Origin: Methylomonas rapida
GTDB lineage: Bacteria > Pseudomonadota > Gammaproteobacteria > Methylococcales > Methylomonadaceae
DNA: 64,000 nt
NCBI RefSeq assembly: GCF_024360925.2
Contig: NZ_CP113517.1
Location: 3,596,001 to 3,660,000, forward strand
Reading direction: 5' to 3'
Positions 7,687 to 16,877 of the stretch are shown here, in pieces. The translations under genes were made by a program, and so were the position numbers. Below the pieces are notes generated by a model. It was given only the letters and a program-made list of their open reading frames with translations. It did no database searches and was not told the origin of the DNA. The number at the start of each line of letters is the position of its first letter. Within the stretch, counting starts at the first letter, position 1.

Positions 7687-7737
7687 AGCTTTTTCATCCC
7701 AACAGCAGATCGGGAGTGCAATAGCTTTAGCTATTGC
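7674..7737. repeat. Multi-hairpin palindromic repeat, copy 1
   Basis: Hairpin B (GGGAAAAAACTGAAGCTTTTT) is followed by a TCCC...GGGA pairing and hairpin A (GCAATAGCTTTAGCTATTGC, 7718-7737). Other copies are at 20143, 36724 and 58081. This copy overlaps the 3' end of the DUF4105 gene and provides its stop codon. Confidence 0.8.
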
Positions 7738-7827
7738 CAAATAACACCGGGTTGTTTGGCATTTGCAAGAGCCCTCCCGCGAGGTGAGAGGGCTTTCAAG
7801 ACCAGCTCCCAAAGGGAAGCAAGAGTC

Positions 7828-8364
7828 TTAGTCTTGCGGTTTTTCCGCGTCGACGGTGAAAATCGGATTGTTTCTGTCCTCTTCGCACAACTTGGCTTTT
7901 TCTTCGGGGAAGATGTGCCAGAAAGATTGGTCTATCGCGCCATTGGCGTAATTTTGCTTGTGCGCGTGACCGAACGGGCACCACCAGTTTTCCACAACTT
8001 TGACCATATACGCGTGCCATTCGAACAAGGCCACGCTGTAAGGGCAATACCAGGTGCAATTCAAGATCCAGAACAGTTTCAATTGCGACAGATTGTAACG
8101 GGTGGAGGGATTCATGACGATCTGGGTTTTCAAATCATAACGGTGACTGGCGCGGTCGGGAATGAAATCGCTATAGCGCTTGACGTTTTCCGCGCCGCAG
8201 AACTTCAGGCTGTAATAGGTCAGATAAGCACTGATGATTACGAACGGCAGGGTCAGTATCGGCAAGTAAATAAATACCAGTCCTATCGCGCGCGAAAGGA
8301 CGGACATTTGTTTATGATGGCAACCGATATTGACGCGATCGGCGCAGGATTCGCAGGCTTTCAT
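7828..8364 (-). CDS. Cys-rich membrane protein of unknown function
   Basis: A 178-residue protein with an N-terminal CESCADRVNIGCHH motif that could bind metal, one or two membrane segments (AIGLVFIYLPILTLPFVIIS) and a second half with scattered Cys, Trp and His residues (LNCTWYCPYS, NWWCPFGHAH). No family recognised. Its ATG overlaps the stop of the metal-binding gene upstream (ATGA), so the pair is translationally coupled. A role in metal handling or a redox membrane complex is a guess. Confidence 0.65.
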   Translation of the reverse strand: MKACESCADRVNIGCHHKQMSVLSRAIGLVFIYLPILTLPFVIISAYLTYYSLKFCGAENVKRYSDFIPDRASHRYDLKTQIVMNPSTRYNLSQLKLFWILNCTWYCPYSVALFEWHAYMVKVVENWWCPFGHAHKQNYANGAIDQSFWHIFPEEKAKLCEEDRNNPIFTVDAEKPQD

Positions 8365-8555
8365 GAAATGTTCTCCACTGAAGAAGGTTTTGGTTTTGGG
8401 TTAGATGGTTTTGGCTCGGGATTGAGCAATTGAAAAATACTTAAACAACCGGCGCAGCAAAACTCCTTGACGCCATCACTGCTCTGCAAGCCAAACCCCG
8501 GCACTTTTACCGGTTGACCGCACAATTCGCAAGGAGAATTTTTATTTTCCGACAT
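8361..8555 (-). CDS. Small heavy-metal-binding domain protein
   Basis: A 64-residue protein with CELCGQPV and GVKEFCCAGC, followed by FQLL. This is the pattern of the Cys-rich metal-binding module found at the N-terminus of CcoI-type copper ATPases, here as a stand-alone protein with a Pro/Lys-rich tail. It starts four bases after the rlmI stop codon and overlaps the Cys-rich membrane protein gene, so it is at the end of the rlmI transcription unit. Probable metal sensor or carrier. Confidence 0.68.
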   Translation of the reverse strand: MSENKNSPCELCGQPVKVPGFGLQSSDGVKEFCCAGCLSIFQLLNPEPKPSNPKPKPSSVENIS

Positions 8556-8559
8556 AGGC

Positions 8560-9756
8560 TTACATGCGGCCCGACACCGCGCAAAAAAACGTTTTCAGAT
8601 ATTCAGTTTCCGGCATCGCGGGTAACACAGGATGATCCGGTCCCTGCCCGCCCGTGGCAAAAAACACCACATGCCGGTCGATATGCCGGCCCGATGCACG
8701 CAAAATCTCGTGCAAGTCTTCCCGGCTCAAATGATGCGAGCACGACGCCGACACCAGCACCCCCTCGTTCGCCAGGATTTGCAGCGCCTGATGATTCAGC
8801 CGGCGATAAGCCTCATAGCCGGCTTTGTAATCTTTCTTGCGTTTGATCAGCGCGGGCGGGTCGAGTACGATCGCATCGAAATGCAGGTTTTGTTCTCTGG
8901 CTTGCTTCAGATAATCGAACACATCGCTACGCACGAATTGCATCTTATCCTGCACACCGTTCAACGCCGCGCTTTCTGCAGCCAAAGCCAGCGCGCTTTC
9001 CGAGCTGTCCACGCAGGTCACTTCCGCCGCGCCAGCCACTGCCGCCGTGATGCCCCATGCGCCGGCATAGCTGAACAAATCCAACACTTTCAGGCCGCTC
9101 GACCAATTGGCAAACTGGGCCCGGCTACAGCGATGATCGTAAAACCAGCCGGTTTTCTGGCCTTCGGCTACGTTGATCAGAAACCGCGCGCCGTTTTCTT
9201 CGATCAACAACCGTTCCGGCAATTCGCCGTAAGCCAGTTCAGGCTCCAGCGGCAAATTTTCCAGTTGCCGCTGACTGTTGTCGTTTTTCAAAAGAATGGC
9301 ACTCGGTTGCAATAATTCCAGCAGTGCCTTGACCAGCAACGGTTTTTGCACTTCCATGCCGGCCGTGGTGATCTGTACCGACAACACCGTATCGTAACGA
9401 TCGATGACCAAGCCCGGCAGGCCGTCGCTTTCACCGAACACTAAGCGATAATACGGTTTGTCGAACAAACGCTCGCGCAAGGCCAAGGCTTGACTCAGAC
9501 GGATCTTGAAAAACTTTTCGCCGATGCTGCTATTGGGTTTTCGCGTCAACAGGCGGGCGCAAATCAGCGCGTGCGGATTGACGTAAGCCACACCCAGGGC
9601 CTTGCCTGCGCTGTCGTTGACGATGACCAGATCACCGGCGGCGAACTGCTCCAACGGACTGCGTTTGCCATCGACTTCGTTGCTGAAAACCCATAAATGC
9701 CCTTGGCGCAGACGCTTGTCTTCGTGTTTTTTTAAATACAGCTCGGGATAATGCAT
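8560..9756 (-). CDS. rlmI: 23S rRNA (cytosine-C5)-methyltransferase RlmI
   Basis: A 398-residue protein, the usual length. The PUA domain is at the start (ELYLKKHEDKRLRQGHLWVF), a central domain with FGESDGLPGLVIDRY follows, and then a Rossmann methyltransferase domain (KVLDLFSYAGAWGITAA for AdoMet binding; VLDPPALIKRKKDYKAGYEA and SASCSHH carrying motifs IV and VI with the catalytic Cys). RlmI methylates C1962 of 23S rRNA. It lies five bases after the DUF3426 gene in a minus-strand run. Confidence 0.92.
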   Translation of the reverse strand: MHYPELYLKKHEDKRLRQGHLWVFSNEVDGKRSPLEQFAAGDLVIVNDSAGKALGVAYVNPHALICARLLTRKPNSSIGEKFFKIRLSQALALRERLFDKPYYRLVFGESDGLPGLVIDRYDTVLSVQITTAGMEVQKPLLVKALLELLQPSAILLKNDNSQRQLENLPLEPELAYGELPERLLIEENGARFLINVAEGQKTGWFYDHRCSRAQFANWSSGLKVLDLFSYAGAWGITAAVAGAAEVTCVDSSESALALAAESAALNGVQDKMQFVRSDVFDYLKQAREQNLHFDAIVLDPPALIKRKKDYKAGYEAYRRLNHQALQILANEGVLVSASCSHHLSREDLHEILRASGRHIDRHVVFFATGGQGPDHPVLPAMPETEYLKTFFCAVSGRM

Positions 9757-9760
9757 GGAA

Positions 9761-10399
9761 TCAAATCAAGGTAAGCGTAAAACCGCCAAATTCGGCGGGT
9801 ATGATGAGCGGCAAACGAATGTGCATCGTCTGGTTTGCCGCCAACTGCGCGGTATGCGTGTACTGTTGGGGCGCAAACAAGCGTTGTTCCAACGGTTGGC
9901 CGTTAAAATCCGTTAACGTGAGTTGTAGGCTGGGAAAACCCTGGGCCACATCAGCCTGATTGGTCAACGCGGCGGTCAATAAATGAGTCTGCTGCAAATA
10001 GGGTTGTAATTGGCTATGCGATACCGACCAGTCAGTGGTATTTGCCGTATCGATCAGCCGACAATCCATCGCCGCGCAAACCTTAGCTAAAGCCGGCCGA
10101 AGCAATGGATATCGATATAATCTTTGACCTTCGAAATAAGCCAGTTGCACCATCAACAGCAAAAGCATCGCTAGGCTAGCCCCGCGCCAAAGCCAGAGCG
10201 ATTCTGTTTTGACGTTTTTTTCAAACGCAGGCCCGATGCCATGGCCCGGTTCGATCATCTCATCCGGCCGTTCGGATAATGTCGGCAATGCATCGAATGT
10301 CTGCCTGCAGGCCTTGCATTTCAACAAGCCGCGACTGTCACGCAATTGTTGTGTCGTCACTTCCTGTAGCACATCGCACTGCGGGCAACGGCTGAACAT
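9761..10399 (-). CDS. Zinc-ribbon and DUF3426 membrane protein
   Basis: A 212-residue protein. The N-terminus is an MJ0042-type zinc ribbon (CPQC ... CKAC, residues about 4-26). A linker leads to one transmembrane helix (GASLAMLLLLMVQLAYFEGQ), then the DUF3426 domain, which looks like a periplasmic beta-sandwich. Function unknown. The ATG at 10399 lies three bases after the prmA stop and is chosen over the longer frame because Met-Phe-x-x-Cys is the normal start of this family. It sits in the conserved prmA neighbourhood. Confidence 0.8.
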   Translation of the reverse strand: MFSRCPQCDVLQEVTTQQLRDSRGLLKCKACRQTFDALPTLSERPDEMIEPGHGIGPAFEKNVKTESLWLWRGASLAMLLLLMVQLAYFEGQRLYRYPLLRPALAKVCAAMDCRLIDTANTTDWSVSHSQLQPYLQQTHLLTAALTNQADVAQGFPSLQLTLTDFNGQPLEQRLFAPQQYTHTAQLAANQTMHIRLPLIIPAEFGGFTLTLI

Positions 10400-10401
10400 G
10401 C

Positions 10402-11286
10402 TTACGCGGGCCTCTCGGCATCCAGACGGCACCAATCTTCCTGACTCACCGGCTCGGCCACCCGCAAGCCTTGCGCGCGGTAGGCGTCAGCGACGGCTTG
10501 CGCCTGTTCGTTCAAGATACCGGACAAAATCAACTGCCCGCCGGGCCTGACCAGCGAGGCTATCGTTGCCGAAAGTTCTATCAACGGTTTGGCGAGAATA
10601 TTGGCGACCACGACGTCGGCGTCTGCCACCCTAAACTGCTCCGGCAGACAATAACTGATACGCCCTAGCACCTGATTTTTTTCGGCGTTGTATTGGGTCG
10701 CGGTCAAAGCCTGGGGATCGATATCGACGCCGTGTGCATGTTCGGCGCCCAACAGCAATGCCGCCACCGCCAGTATGCCGGAGCCGCAGCCATAATCGAT
10801 CATGACCTTTCCTGTTAAATCATGCCCGGCCAGCCACTCCAGACACAAGGCCGTGGTCGGATGAGTGCCGGTACCGAAGGCCAACCCCGGGTCCAGCGTC
10901 ATGCAAACCTGACCGGACTCATGAACTTCTTGCCCACTCGGGCAAACCCACAACTTGCCGGCGAATTGCATTGGCTGAAAATGCTCCATCCAGGCGCGCT
11001 CCCAGGCTTGATCCTGAATCACTTCCACCTGCCACTGCCGCAAGGGCTGGCCGATGAATTGGTTGGCCACCAGGGTTTGCACGACATCGGGATCGGCATC
11101 CAGCTCAAACAAGGCCGTGACACGGGTGTTGCTCCAGATCTGGGTTTGGTCGATCGCCGGCTCGTAAACCGGTTCGTCTTCGGCATCGCTGTAAGTCACG
11201 GATACCGCGCCCAATTCACTGAAAAAATCCGATAACTCCGGAGCGGTTTGCTCGTCAGTCACCACTGAAAGCTGATGCCATGCCAT
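10402..11286 (-). CDS. prmA: Ribosomal protein L11 methyltransferase PrmA
   Basis: A 294-residue protein beginning MAWHQLSVVTDEQTAPELSD, with the PrmA N-terminal L11-recognition domain and the methyltransferase core (GLAFGTGTHPTTALCLEWL, DYGCGSGILAVAALLLGA, VVANILAKPLIEL). It trimethylates Lys and N-terminal residues of L11. Located downstream of accC as in many gammaproteobacteria, but a hairpin separates the two genes. Confidence 0.95.
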   Translation of the reverse strand: MAWHQLSVVTDEQTAPELSDFFSELGAVSVTYSDAEDEPVYEPAIDQTQIWSNTRVTALFELDADPDVVQTLVANQFIGQPLRQWQVEVIQDQAWERAWMEHFQPMQFAGKLWVCPSGQEVHESGQVCMTLDPGLAFGTGTHPTTALCLEWLAGHDLTGKVMIDYGCGSGILAVAALLLGAEHAHGVDIDPQALTATQYNAEKNQVLGRISYCLPEQFRVADADVVVANILAKPLIELSATIASLVRPGGQLILSGILNEQAQAVADAYRAQGLRVAEPVSQEDWCRLDAERPA

Positions 11287-11306
11287 AGTTCGAATTTAAT
11301 AAAGAT

Positions 11307-11343
11307 AAAAGAAGGCCGGCACCTTAGCCGACGCCAGCCTTCT
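11307..11343 (-). terminator. Terminator between accC and prmA
   Basis: On the minus strand GAAGGCTGGC pairs with GCCGGCCTTC and is followed by TTTTATC. It should end or attenuate the aroQ-accB-accC transcript before prmA. Confidence 0.65.
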
Positions 11344-11350
11344 CTAAGGT

Positions 11351-12694
11351 TCAATGAATACCCAGTTTCTTTTCCAGGTAATGGATGTTTTGACCGCCGG
11401 TCACAAAGGCCAAGTCGGCCATGATGCTTTGTTGCAAGGGAATGTTGGTCTTGATGCCGTCGATCACCATTTCGCTGAGAGCGGTTCGCATGCGGGCGAT
11501 GGCACTGTCGCGGTCTTCGCCGTGGGCGATCAATTTTCCTATCATCGAATCATAGTAAGGTGGCACTTTGTAACCGTTGTAGATATGCGTTTCGCAACGG
11601 ATACCGGGACCACCCGGCATGTGAAACTGCTCGATGGTGCCGGGGCTGGGCATGAAGGTGTTGGGGTCTTCCGCGTTCAGACGGCATTCGATCGCGTGCC
11701 CAGTGAAACGCACCTGCTCCTGCGTGAGCGACAACGGCAGGCCGGCTGCGATGCGCAACTGTTCCTTGACGATGTCGAAGCCGGTGATCATCTCTGTCAC
11801 GGGATGCTCGACCTGTACCCGCGTATTCATCTCGATGAAATAGAACTGACCTTTTTCATACAAAAACTCGAAGGTACCGGCGCCCAAATAGCCGATTTCC
11901 TTGCAGGCCTGTGCGCAACGCTCGCCCATTTGCTTGCGCTGTTCTTCGCTGATGCCGGGTGCCGGCGCTTCCTCGACGACTTTCTGATGCCGGCGCTGCA
12001 TCGAACAATCACGCTCGCCCAAGTGAATCGCGTTGCCGTGCGAGTCGGCCAGCACTTGAAATTCGATGTGGCGCGGATCTTCCAGGAATTTTTCCATGTA
12101 CACCGTGGCATTGCCGAAGGCGGCGCCGGCTTCGCCCTTGGTCAATTCTATCGAACTGAGCAAGGCCGCTTCGGTATGCACGACGCGCATGCCGCGTCCG
12201 CCACCGCCACCGGCGGCCTTGATGATGACGGGATAACCGATTTCCCGCCCCAACTTCAGATTGGCTTGATCGTCGTCCCCCAACGGCTCGCCATTACCCG
12301 GCACACAGGGAATGCCGGCGGCAATCATGGCTTTTTTCGCCGCGATCTTGTCGCCCATCATGCGTATGGTTTCGGGTTTCGGGCCGATGAACACGAAACC
12401 GCTTTGACTGACTTTCTCGGAGAAATCCGCGTTCTCGGACAAAAAGCCGTACCCCGGATGGATGGCTTGCGCATCGGTCACTTCGGCGGCACTGATGATC
12501 GCAGGGATATTCAAATAACTCTGCGCGGAGGGCGCCGGACCTATGCAAACGGCCTCGTCGGCCAGACGCACATGCTTCAGGTCGCGATCGGCTTCCGAAA
12601 ACACCGCGACGGTTTTAATGCCCAGTTCGCGGCAGGCTCGCAACACGCGCAAGGCGATCTCGCCCCGGTTGGCAATGACAATTTTTTCGAACAT
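11351..12694 (-). CDS. accC: Biotin carboxylase subunit of acetyl-CoA carboxylase
   Basis: A 447-residue protein starting [20 protein letters not shown]. The ATP-grasp fold shows the glycine-rich loop ([14 protein letters not shown]), [20 protein letters not shown], and [20 protein letters not shown] with the metal-binding Glu and Asn and the catalytic Arg. It carboxylates biotin on AccB using ATP and bicarbonate, the first step of fatty acid synthesis. The ATG at 12694 has AAGG six to seven bases upstream; a GTG nine bases earlier is less likely. Directly downstream of accB. Confidence 0.97.
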   Translation of the reverse strand: MFEKIVIANRGEIALRVLRACRELGIKTVAVFSEADRDLKHVRLADEAVCIGPAPSAQSYLNIPAIISAAEVTDAQAIHPGYGFLSENADFSEKVSQSGFVFIGPKPETIRMMGDKIAAKKAMIAAGIPCVPGNGEPLGDDDQANLKLGREIGYPVIIKAAGGGGGRGMRVVHTEAALLSSIELTKGEAGAAFGNATVYMEKFLEDPRHIEFQVLADSHGNAIHLGERDCSMQRRHQKVVEEAPAPGISEEQRKQMGERCAQACKEIGYLGAGTFEFLYEKGQFYFIEMNTRVQVEHPVTEMITGFDIVKEQLRIAAGLPLSLTQEQVRFTGHAIECRLNAEDPNTFMPSPGTIEQFHMPGGPGIRCETHIYNGYKVPPYYDSMIGKLIAHGEDRDSAIARMRTALSEMVIDGIKTNIPLQQSIMADLAFVTGGQNIHYLEKKLGIH

Positions 12695-12711
12695 AGTCGT
12701 CACCTTGCCGC

Positions 12712-13155
12712 TTATTCAATGATGAATAAAGGCTGACCGTATTCCACCGGATGGGCGTTCTCGACCAGAATTTGCTTGATCTTGCCGCTTTTATCGGACT
12801 CGATTTGGTTGAGAATTTTCATCGCCTCGATGATGCACAGCGTCTGACCGGCGGAAACCGATTGGCCGACTTCGACGAACGGCGCCGAACCGGGTGAAGC
12901 CGAACGATAGAAAGTACCAACCATCGGCGACTTGATCACATGGCCGCTGATTTTCTCTTCGGCGGGCGCAGCGGGGGCCGCGGCCGGAGCTTGAGCCGGC
13001 GCGGCGACGGCAACGGGCGCCGCGTATTGCACGGGAGCGGCCGAAGAGCTGTAACGGCTGATTCTGACCGACTCCTCGCCTTCTGAAATTTCTATCTCAG
13101 CAATATCGGATTCCTCGATGAGATCGATGAGTTTTTTTATTTTTCTAATATCCAT
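12712..13155 (-). CDS. accB: Biotin carboxyl carrier protein
   Basis: A 147-residue protein starting [18 protein letters not shown]. An Ala/Pro-rich linker (about 38-66) leads to the biotinyl domain, with [11 protein letters not shown] placing the biotinylated residue at Lys113. It carries carboxybiotin between AccC and the AccAD transferase. The real start overlaps the end of aroQ by 11 bases; the longer frame upstream is aroQ read in another phase. Confidence 0.97.
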   Translation of the reverse strand: MDIRKIKKLIDLIEESDIAEIEISEGEESVRISRYSSSAAPVQYAAPVAVAAPAQAPAAAPAAPAEEKISGHVIKSPMVGTFYRSASPGSAPFVEVGQSVSAGQTLCIIEAMKILNQIESDKSGKIKQILVENAHPVEYGQPLFIIE

Positions 13156-13606
13156 TGTTCTGAGTTCTCTCTTGTAATATCTGATGAGCGGCTTGTAAGG
13201 CCAGTTCGTAACCGCGCGCGCCCAAACCACAGATAACGCCGTCGGCTATATCTGAAAAATAGGAATGTCGTCTGAACGCCTCGCGGGCATGCACATTGGA
13301 CAGATGTACTTCAATGAATGCAATCTTGGTCGCCAGCAAGGCATCGCGAATCGCCACACTGGTATGGGTAAATGCCGCCGGATTGATGATGATGAAATCC
13401 ACGCCTTGGGCATAAGCCTGGTGGATTTGCTCGATGATCGCATGCTCGGCATTACTCTGAAAAAAGTGCAATCGATGGCCGAGTTGGCCAGCCTGTTGCT
13501 CTAAACTGTCCTGAATATCTTGCAAGGTTTTACTGCCATACAAACCCGGCTCCCGCACACCTAAGAGATTCAAATTGGGGCCGTTCAGAACGGTGATAGT
13601 CGCCAT
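13145..13606 (-). CDS. aroQ: Type II 3-dehydroquinate dehydratase
   Basis: A 153-residue protein with the type II signature [20 protein letters not shown] (catalytic Asn and Arg), [26 protein letters not shown] and [17 protein letters not shown]. It converts 3-dehydroquinate to 3-dehydroshikimate in the shikimate pathway. First gene of the aroQ-accB-accC operon, an order conserved in gammaproteobacteria. Confidence 0.97.
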   Translation of the reverse strand: MATITVLNGPNLNLLGVREPGLYGSKTLQDIQDSLEQQAGQLGHRLHFFQSNAEHAIIEQIHQAYAQGVDFIIINPAAFTHTSVAIRDALLATKIAFIEVHLSNVHAREAFRRHSYFSDIADGVICGLGARGYELALQAAHQILQERTQNNGY

Positions 13607-13705
13607 GCAGATGCTAAACAGTCAAGGTTTTTGAAGGTGGGAATTCTGCCTAATTTGTAGGTTTTTGTCCAGATAATCCAGCTTTTTAACTGATTTATCC
13701 GCCAT

Positions 13706-14233
13706 TTAGTCATTCGCCGCCAATAACGGCCGCACCACCCGCAAGAACTCTTCCCGCCGCATTTCGCCGGGTTGCCGGTGAACGATTTGTCCGCGTGAAT
13801 CAATGATTACCGTAAAAGGTACGGCATTGATGATGTTGCCCAGCTGCCGCGCCAACACACTGCCTGCATCGCCGGCCACCAGCATGGGATAATTGACCGG
13901 CGATTCTTGCAGATAATCCGCAACGGCTTGTTGCTCGTCGAGGGCGATGCCGACGAATTGCACGCCTTTGGCGGCGAATTCCTGTTGCCACTGCATGAAC
14001 TCGGGAATTTCCTTCAAACACGGCGGACACCAGGTTGCCCAAAAATTGAGCACCAGGATCTTGCCTCGCCATTGCGACACGGATTGCGGTTGACCTTTCA
14101 CATCCGGAAACCTGAACTGCAGCTCCGCTGACAAAGTAGCCGGCTGCTCAAGCCTTGCCTGCTGCATCCGCACGGCCACGCCAGCCAGCAACGCCAAAAC
14201 GGCCGCCAAGACGATCAATAAGCGGGTTTTCAT
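13706..14233 (-). CDS. TlpA/ResA-like thiol-disulfide oxidoreductase
   Basis: A 175-residue protein. The N-terminal hydrophobic segment (LLIVLAAVLALLAGVAV) anchors or exports it. The thioredoxin-like domain has the redox motif WCPPC (Cys69 and Cys72), then VGIALDE and the cis-Pro loop NAVPFTVIID. It acts in the periplasm, probably in cytochrome c maturation or as a DsbD partner. It overlaps the dsbD stop by four bases (ATGA), which supports electron supply by DsbD. Confidence 0.9.
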   Translation of the reverse strand: MKTRLLIVLAAVLALLAGVAVRMQQARLEQPATLSAELQFRFPDVKGQPQSVSQWRGKILVLNFWATWCPPCLKEIPEFMQWQQEFAAKGVQFVGIALDEQQAVADYLQESPVNYPMLVAGDAGSVLARQLGNIINAVPFTVIIDSRGQIVHRQPGEMRREEFLRVVRPLLAAND

Positions 14234-16470
14234 AATTGTTTCAAGGATTGCAAAAAGGTGGCCGCGTCCTGATAACCGATCACGCGCTGCCGGGCGCGTT
14301 CCTGTCCTTGCGGATCAAAGAAGATGATACCGGGCGGCCCGACCAGATTGAAGCGTTGCAACAAGGCTTTGTCGTCGTCGTTATTCGCCGTGACGTCCGC
14401 CTGAATCAACATAAAATCTTTCAGCTGCTGTTTCACCTGGGCATCGGCAAAGGTATAAGCCTCCATTTCCTTGCAGGACACGCACCAGTCGGCGTAAAAA
14501 TCCAGCATCACCCATTGTCCATTGGCTTGCGCTTGTTGTAATTTTTGCTCCAATTCGGCGACCGTGCGTATGCGTTGAAACGGAATACCCGCTTCGACCG
14601 GCTTGCTTCCGGCCTGCGCCAAACCGGCCAAAGGCTGTAACGGATTGGTATTGCCGGCGCTGAGGCCGATCAACTGCATCACGCCAAACACCAGCATCAT
14701 CAGCCCCAGCCCTTTCCATAATTTTTTCCAGCCAGAGGCCGGCTGCGGCAAGGGTTCGATCGCGTTCAAATAAATGGCCGGAACGATCAACAACATCGCG
14801 CTCAGCAGCATCGTGACGGTCGGTGGCAGGATACGCGACAGCATCCATAGCGCCACCGCCAACATGATCACACCGAACACGGCCTTGGTGGCGTTCATCC
14901 AGGCACCGGCCTTGGGCAGCAATTTACCCGCGGAAGCCCCCACCAACAGCAAGGGCACGCCCATGCCCAAACCCATCACGAACAGGGCCGAGCCACCCAG
15001 CAGCACGTCGCCGGTCTGGCCGATGTAGATCAAGGCCGCCGCCAACGGCGCCGCCACGCAGGGACCGACGATCAAGGACGACAAAGCCCCCATGATCCCG
15101 GCCCCCAAATACGAGCCATCCCGATGCTGGTCGCTGGACCGATGCAAGCGCGATTGCAGCGCCGAAGGCAATTGCAACTCGTAAAAGCCGAACATCGACA
15201 AAGACAACAGCACGAACAAGCCGGCAAAGGTGGCGATCACCCAAGGCTCTTGAAAGGTCGCTTGCAAATTACTGCCAAACAGCGCCGCCAACACCCCAAA
15301 GGCCGTGTACATCAAGGCCGACGCAAACACGAAGCTGGCCGACAGCAAAAATGCCTTGCGCGTACCGACCTGATGGCCATGTCCGACGATGATGCCGGAT
15401 AAAATCGGGATCATCGGAAACACGCAGGGCGTGTGCGCCAGCAACAGGCCAAAGCCGAAGAAGCTCAGCAGCGTCAACGCCAAGCTATCCTGTTTCAAGG
15501 CATCGACGATACGGTCCTGCTCCGATACCGCCGCTACCTCGGATTGCGTGGTTGGCGCTGATTTTGACTCAAGCGGAGTAGCTTGCGGCAACGACAAGGC
15601 TACTTTGCTGGTCATCGGTGGGTAACAAACGCCGCGATCGGCGCACCCCTGGAACTTGGCGGTCAATTCCACGGCTTCAGCGGCCAGATTTTCGCGTAGC
15701 AACGGCACATCCAGACTCACTTCATGCCGGTAAATTTCGACTTGTCCAAACTCCTCGTCCAAATGACTTTCACCCTTCGGCAAAGGCAGGGCCGACAAAC
15801 GAGTTTGCGTCTTGTCATCCAGATTCAGGGCCAATTTGTTTTTGTACAGATAATACCCGTCCGCGATCAGCCAGCTGACATGCAAGGTATGCGGGTCCTT
15901 GAGCGTGGCGAAGAATTGAAACGCCTGCTCCGGTGGTAAGAGTTCGTCCTGGAACAAACTCGGTGTCAATTTTTTCAGGCCACCAAAAAACTGATTGATG
16001 GAACTCGCCTGGTTTACCCCTAATGCTTCAGGCAGATTCACATCGAGCGCAATCTTCTGCGGCGGGTAACAAACACCGACATCGGCACAACCCTGATATT
16101 TGGTGAAAATCTTCACGGTGGCCTGATTGTCTGGATTGGTCAACGGCACGCTGACCCTCAATGAACCGCGATAGACGCTGGTTTCACCGAAAACCGGGTC
16201 GTGTTCCACCGCGCCATCGGGCAATTCGAACGCACCCAGTTGGACGCCGTCGGTTTGCGACTCGATCCTGGTTTTATCGCGGTATAAGTGGTACCCCTCC
16301 GCGATCTGCCATACCAGATCGACCTGCTGGCGCGACTGCCCGGTAACCGTCAATTTGAAAGCCTGCTCGGCCGGCAATATATCGGCGCTGGTCAACGCCC
16401 ATGCTGGCTGAAACAAAACGCTAAATAGGCAAAATAAAATCAGTGGGTAGACAGGCATGAGTCGATCCAT
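14230..16470 (-). CDS. dsbD: Thiol:disulfide interchange protein DsbD with tandem alpha domains
   Basis: A 746-residue protein, longer than the usual 560-600. After a signal peptide there are two copies of the periplasmic alpha domain (about 25-145 and 170-290). Each has the redox pair CADxGVCYPP, seen as YQGCADVGVCYPPQ and FQGCADRGVCYPPM. The eight-helix beta domain follows (HTPCVFPMIPILSGIIVG; GPCVAAPLAAALIYIGQTGD), then the C-terminal thioredoxin gamma domain (DFYADWCVSCKEMEAYTF). It moves electrons from cytoplasmic thioredoxin to periplasmic thiol proteins. The start overlaps the end of cutA by 31 bases. Confidence 0.95.
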   Translation of the reverse strand: MDRLMPVYPLILFCLFSVLFQPAWALTSADILPAEQAFKLTVTGQSRQQVDLVWQIAEGYHLYRDKTRIESQTDGVQLGAFELPDGAVEHDPVFGETSVYRGSLRVSVPLTNPDNQATVKIFTKYQGCADVGVCYPPQKIALDVNLPEALGVNQASSINQFFGGLKKLTPSLFQDELLPPEQAFQFFATLKDPHTLHVSWLIADGYYLYKNKLALNLDDKTQTRLSALPLPKGESHLDEEFGQVEIYRHEVSLDVPLLRENLAAEAVELTAKFQGCADRGVCYPPMTSKVALSLPQATPLESKSAPTTQSEVAAVSEQDRIVDALKQDSLALTLLSFFGFGLLLAHTPCVFPMIPILSGIIVGHGHQVGTRKAFLLSASFVFASALMYTAFGVLAALFGSNLQATFQEPWVIATFAGLFVLLSLSMFGFYELQLPSALQSRLHRSSDQHRDGSYLGAGIMGALSSLIVGPCVAAPLAAALIYIGQTGDVLLGGSALFVMGLGMGVPLLLVGASAGKLLPKAGAWMNATKAVFGVIMLAVALWMLSRILPPTVTMLLSAMLLIVPAIYLNAIEPLPQPASGWKKLWKGLGLMMLVFGVMQLIGLSAGNTNPLQPLAGLAQAGSKPVEAGIPFQRIRTVAELEQKLQQAQANGQWVMLDFYADWCVSCKEMEAYTFADAQVKQQLKDFMLIQADVTANNDDDKALLQRFNLVGPPGIIFFDPQGQERARQRVIGYQDAATFLQSLKQL

Positions 16471-16766
16471 TGCAAATAGTCTGCGGAGCCGCTATCAATC
16501 GCGACCGCGATGATTTCCGGGATTTGATAAGGGTGCATGGCCTTGATCGCCGTTTCGATGGCGGCAAAGCGGGCCTGTTGACTTTTGATCATCAACAAAT
16601 GTTCCTGGGCCGTCTCGATTTGTCCTTGCCATTCGTAAACAGACGACACGCCGGGCACGATGTTCACGCATGCGGCCAACTTGTCGCCCACCAACTGGCG
16701 CGCGATCCGTTCTGCGGTTTCCAGGTTCGGGCAAGTGCAATAAATCAGATGATGCATGGTGGACAT
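16440..16766 (-). CDS. cutA: CutA1-family divalent-cation tolerance protein
   Basis: A protein of about 108 residues with the CutA1 fold: LIYCTCPNLETAERIARQLV, ACVNIVPGVSSVYEWQGQI, EHLLMIKSQQARF, HPYQIPEIIAVAID and YLQWI. CutA forms trimers and is linked to copper tolerance in E. coli, although the mechanism is unclear. The start at 16766 or at 16757 (MHHLIY) cannot be settled: an AGGA box is close to the first and rather far from the second. The pairing with dsbD matches the enterobacterial cutA-dsbD locus. Confidence 0.92.
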   Translation of the reverse strand: MSTMHHLIYCTCPNLETAERIARQLVGDKLAACVNIVPGVSSVYEWQGQIETAQEHLLMIKSQQARFAAIETAIKAMHPYQIPEIIAVAIDSGSADYLQWIDSCLSTH

Positions 16767-16877
16767 TATCCTGCATATTCGGTGGAAGATGTTTCGACGA
16801 CTTACGCTCATTCTGGCAAAGTAACGCTCATGAAGGCTGTGCGTCGCCCCGGCAAATGAAAATAGTCTTCAGGGTAA

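Noticed and set aside
7756..8433. 225-codon plus-strand open frame
   Set aside because: It is the antisense of the Cys-rich membrane protein gene, which has motifs, coupling and a good start; this one has none.
11354..12736. 460-codon plus-strand open frame across accC
   Set aside because: Exact antisense shadow of accC caused by high GC codon bias; no family resemblance.
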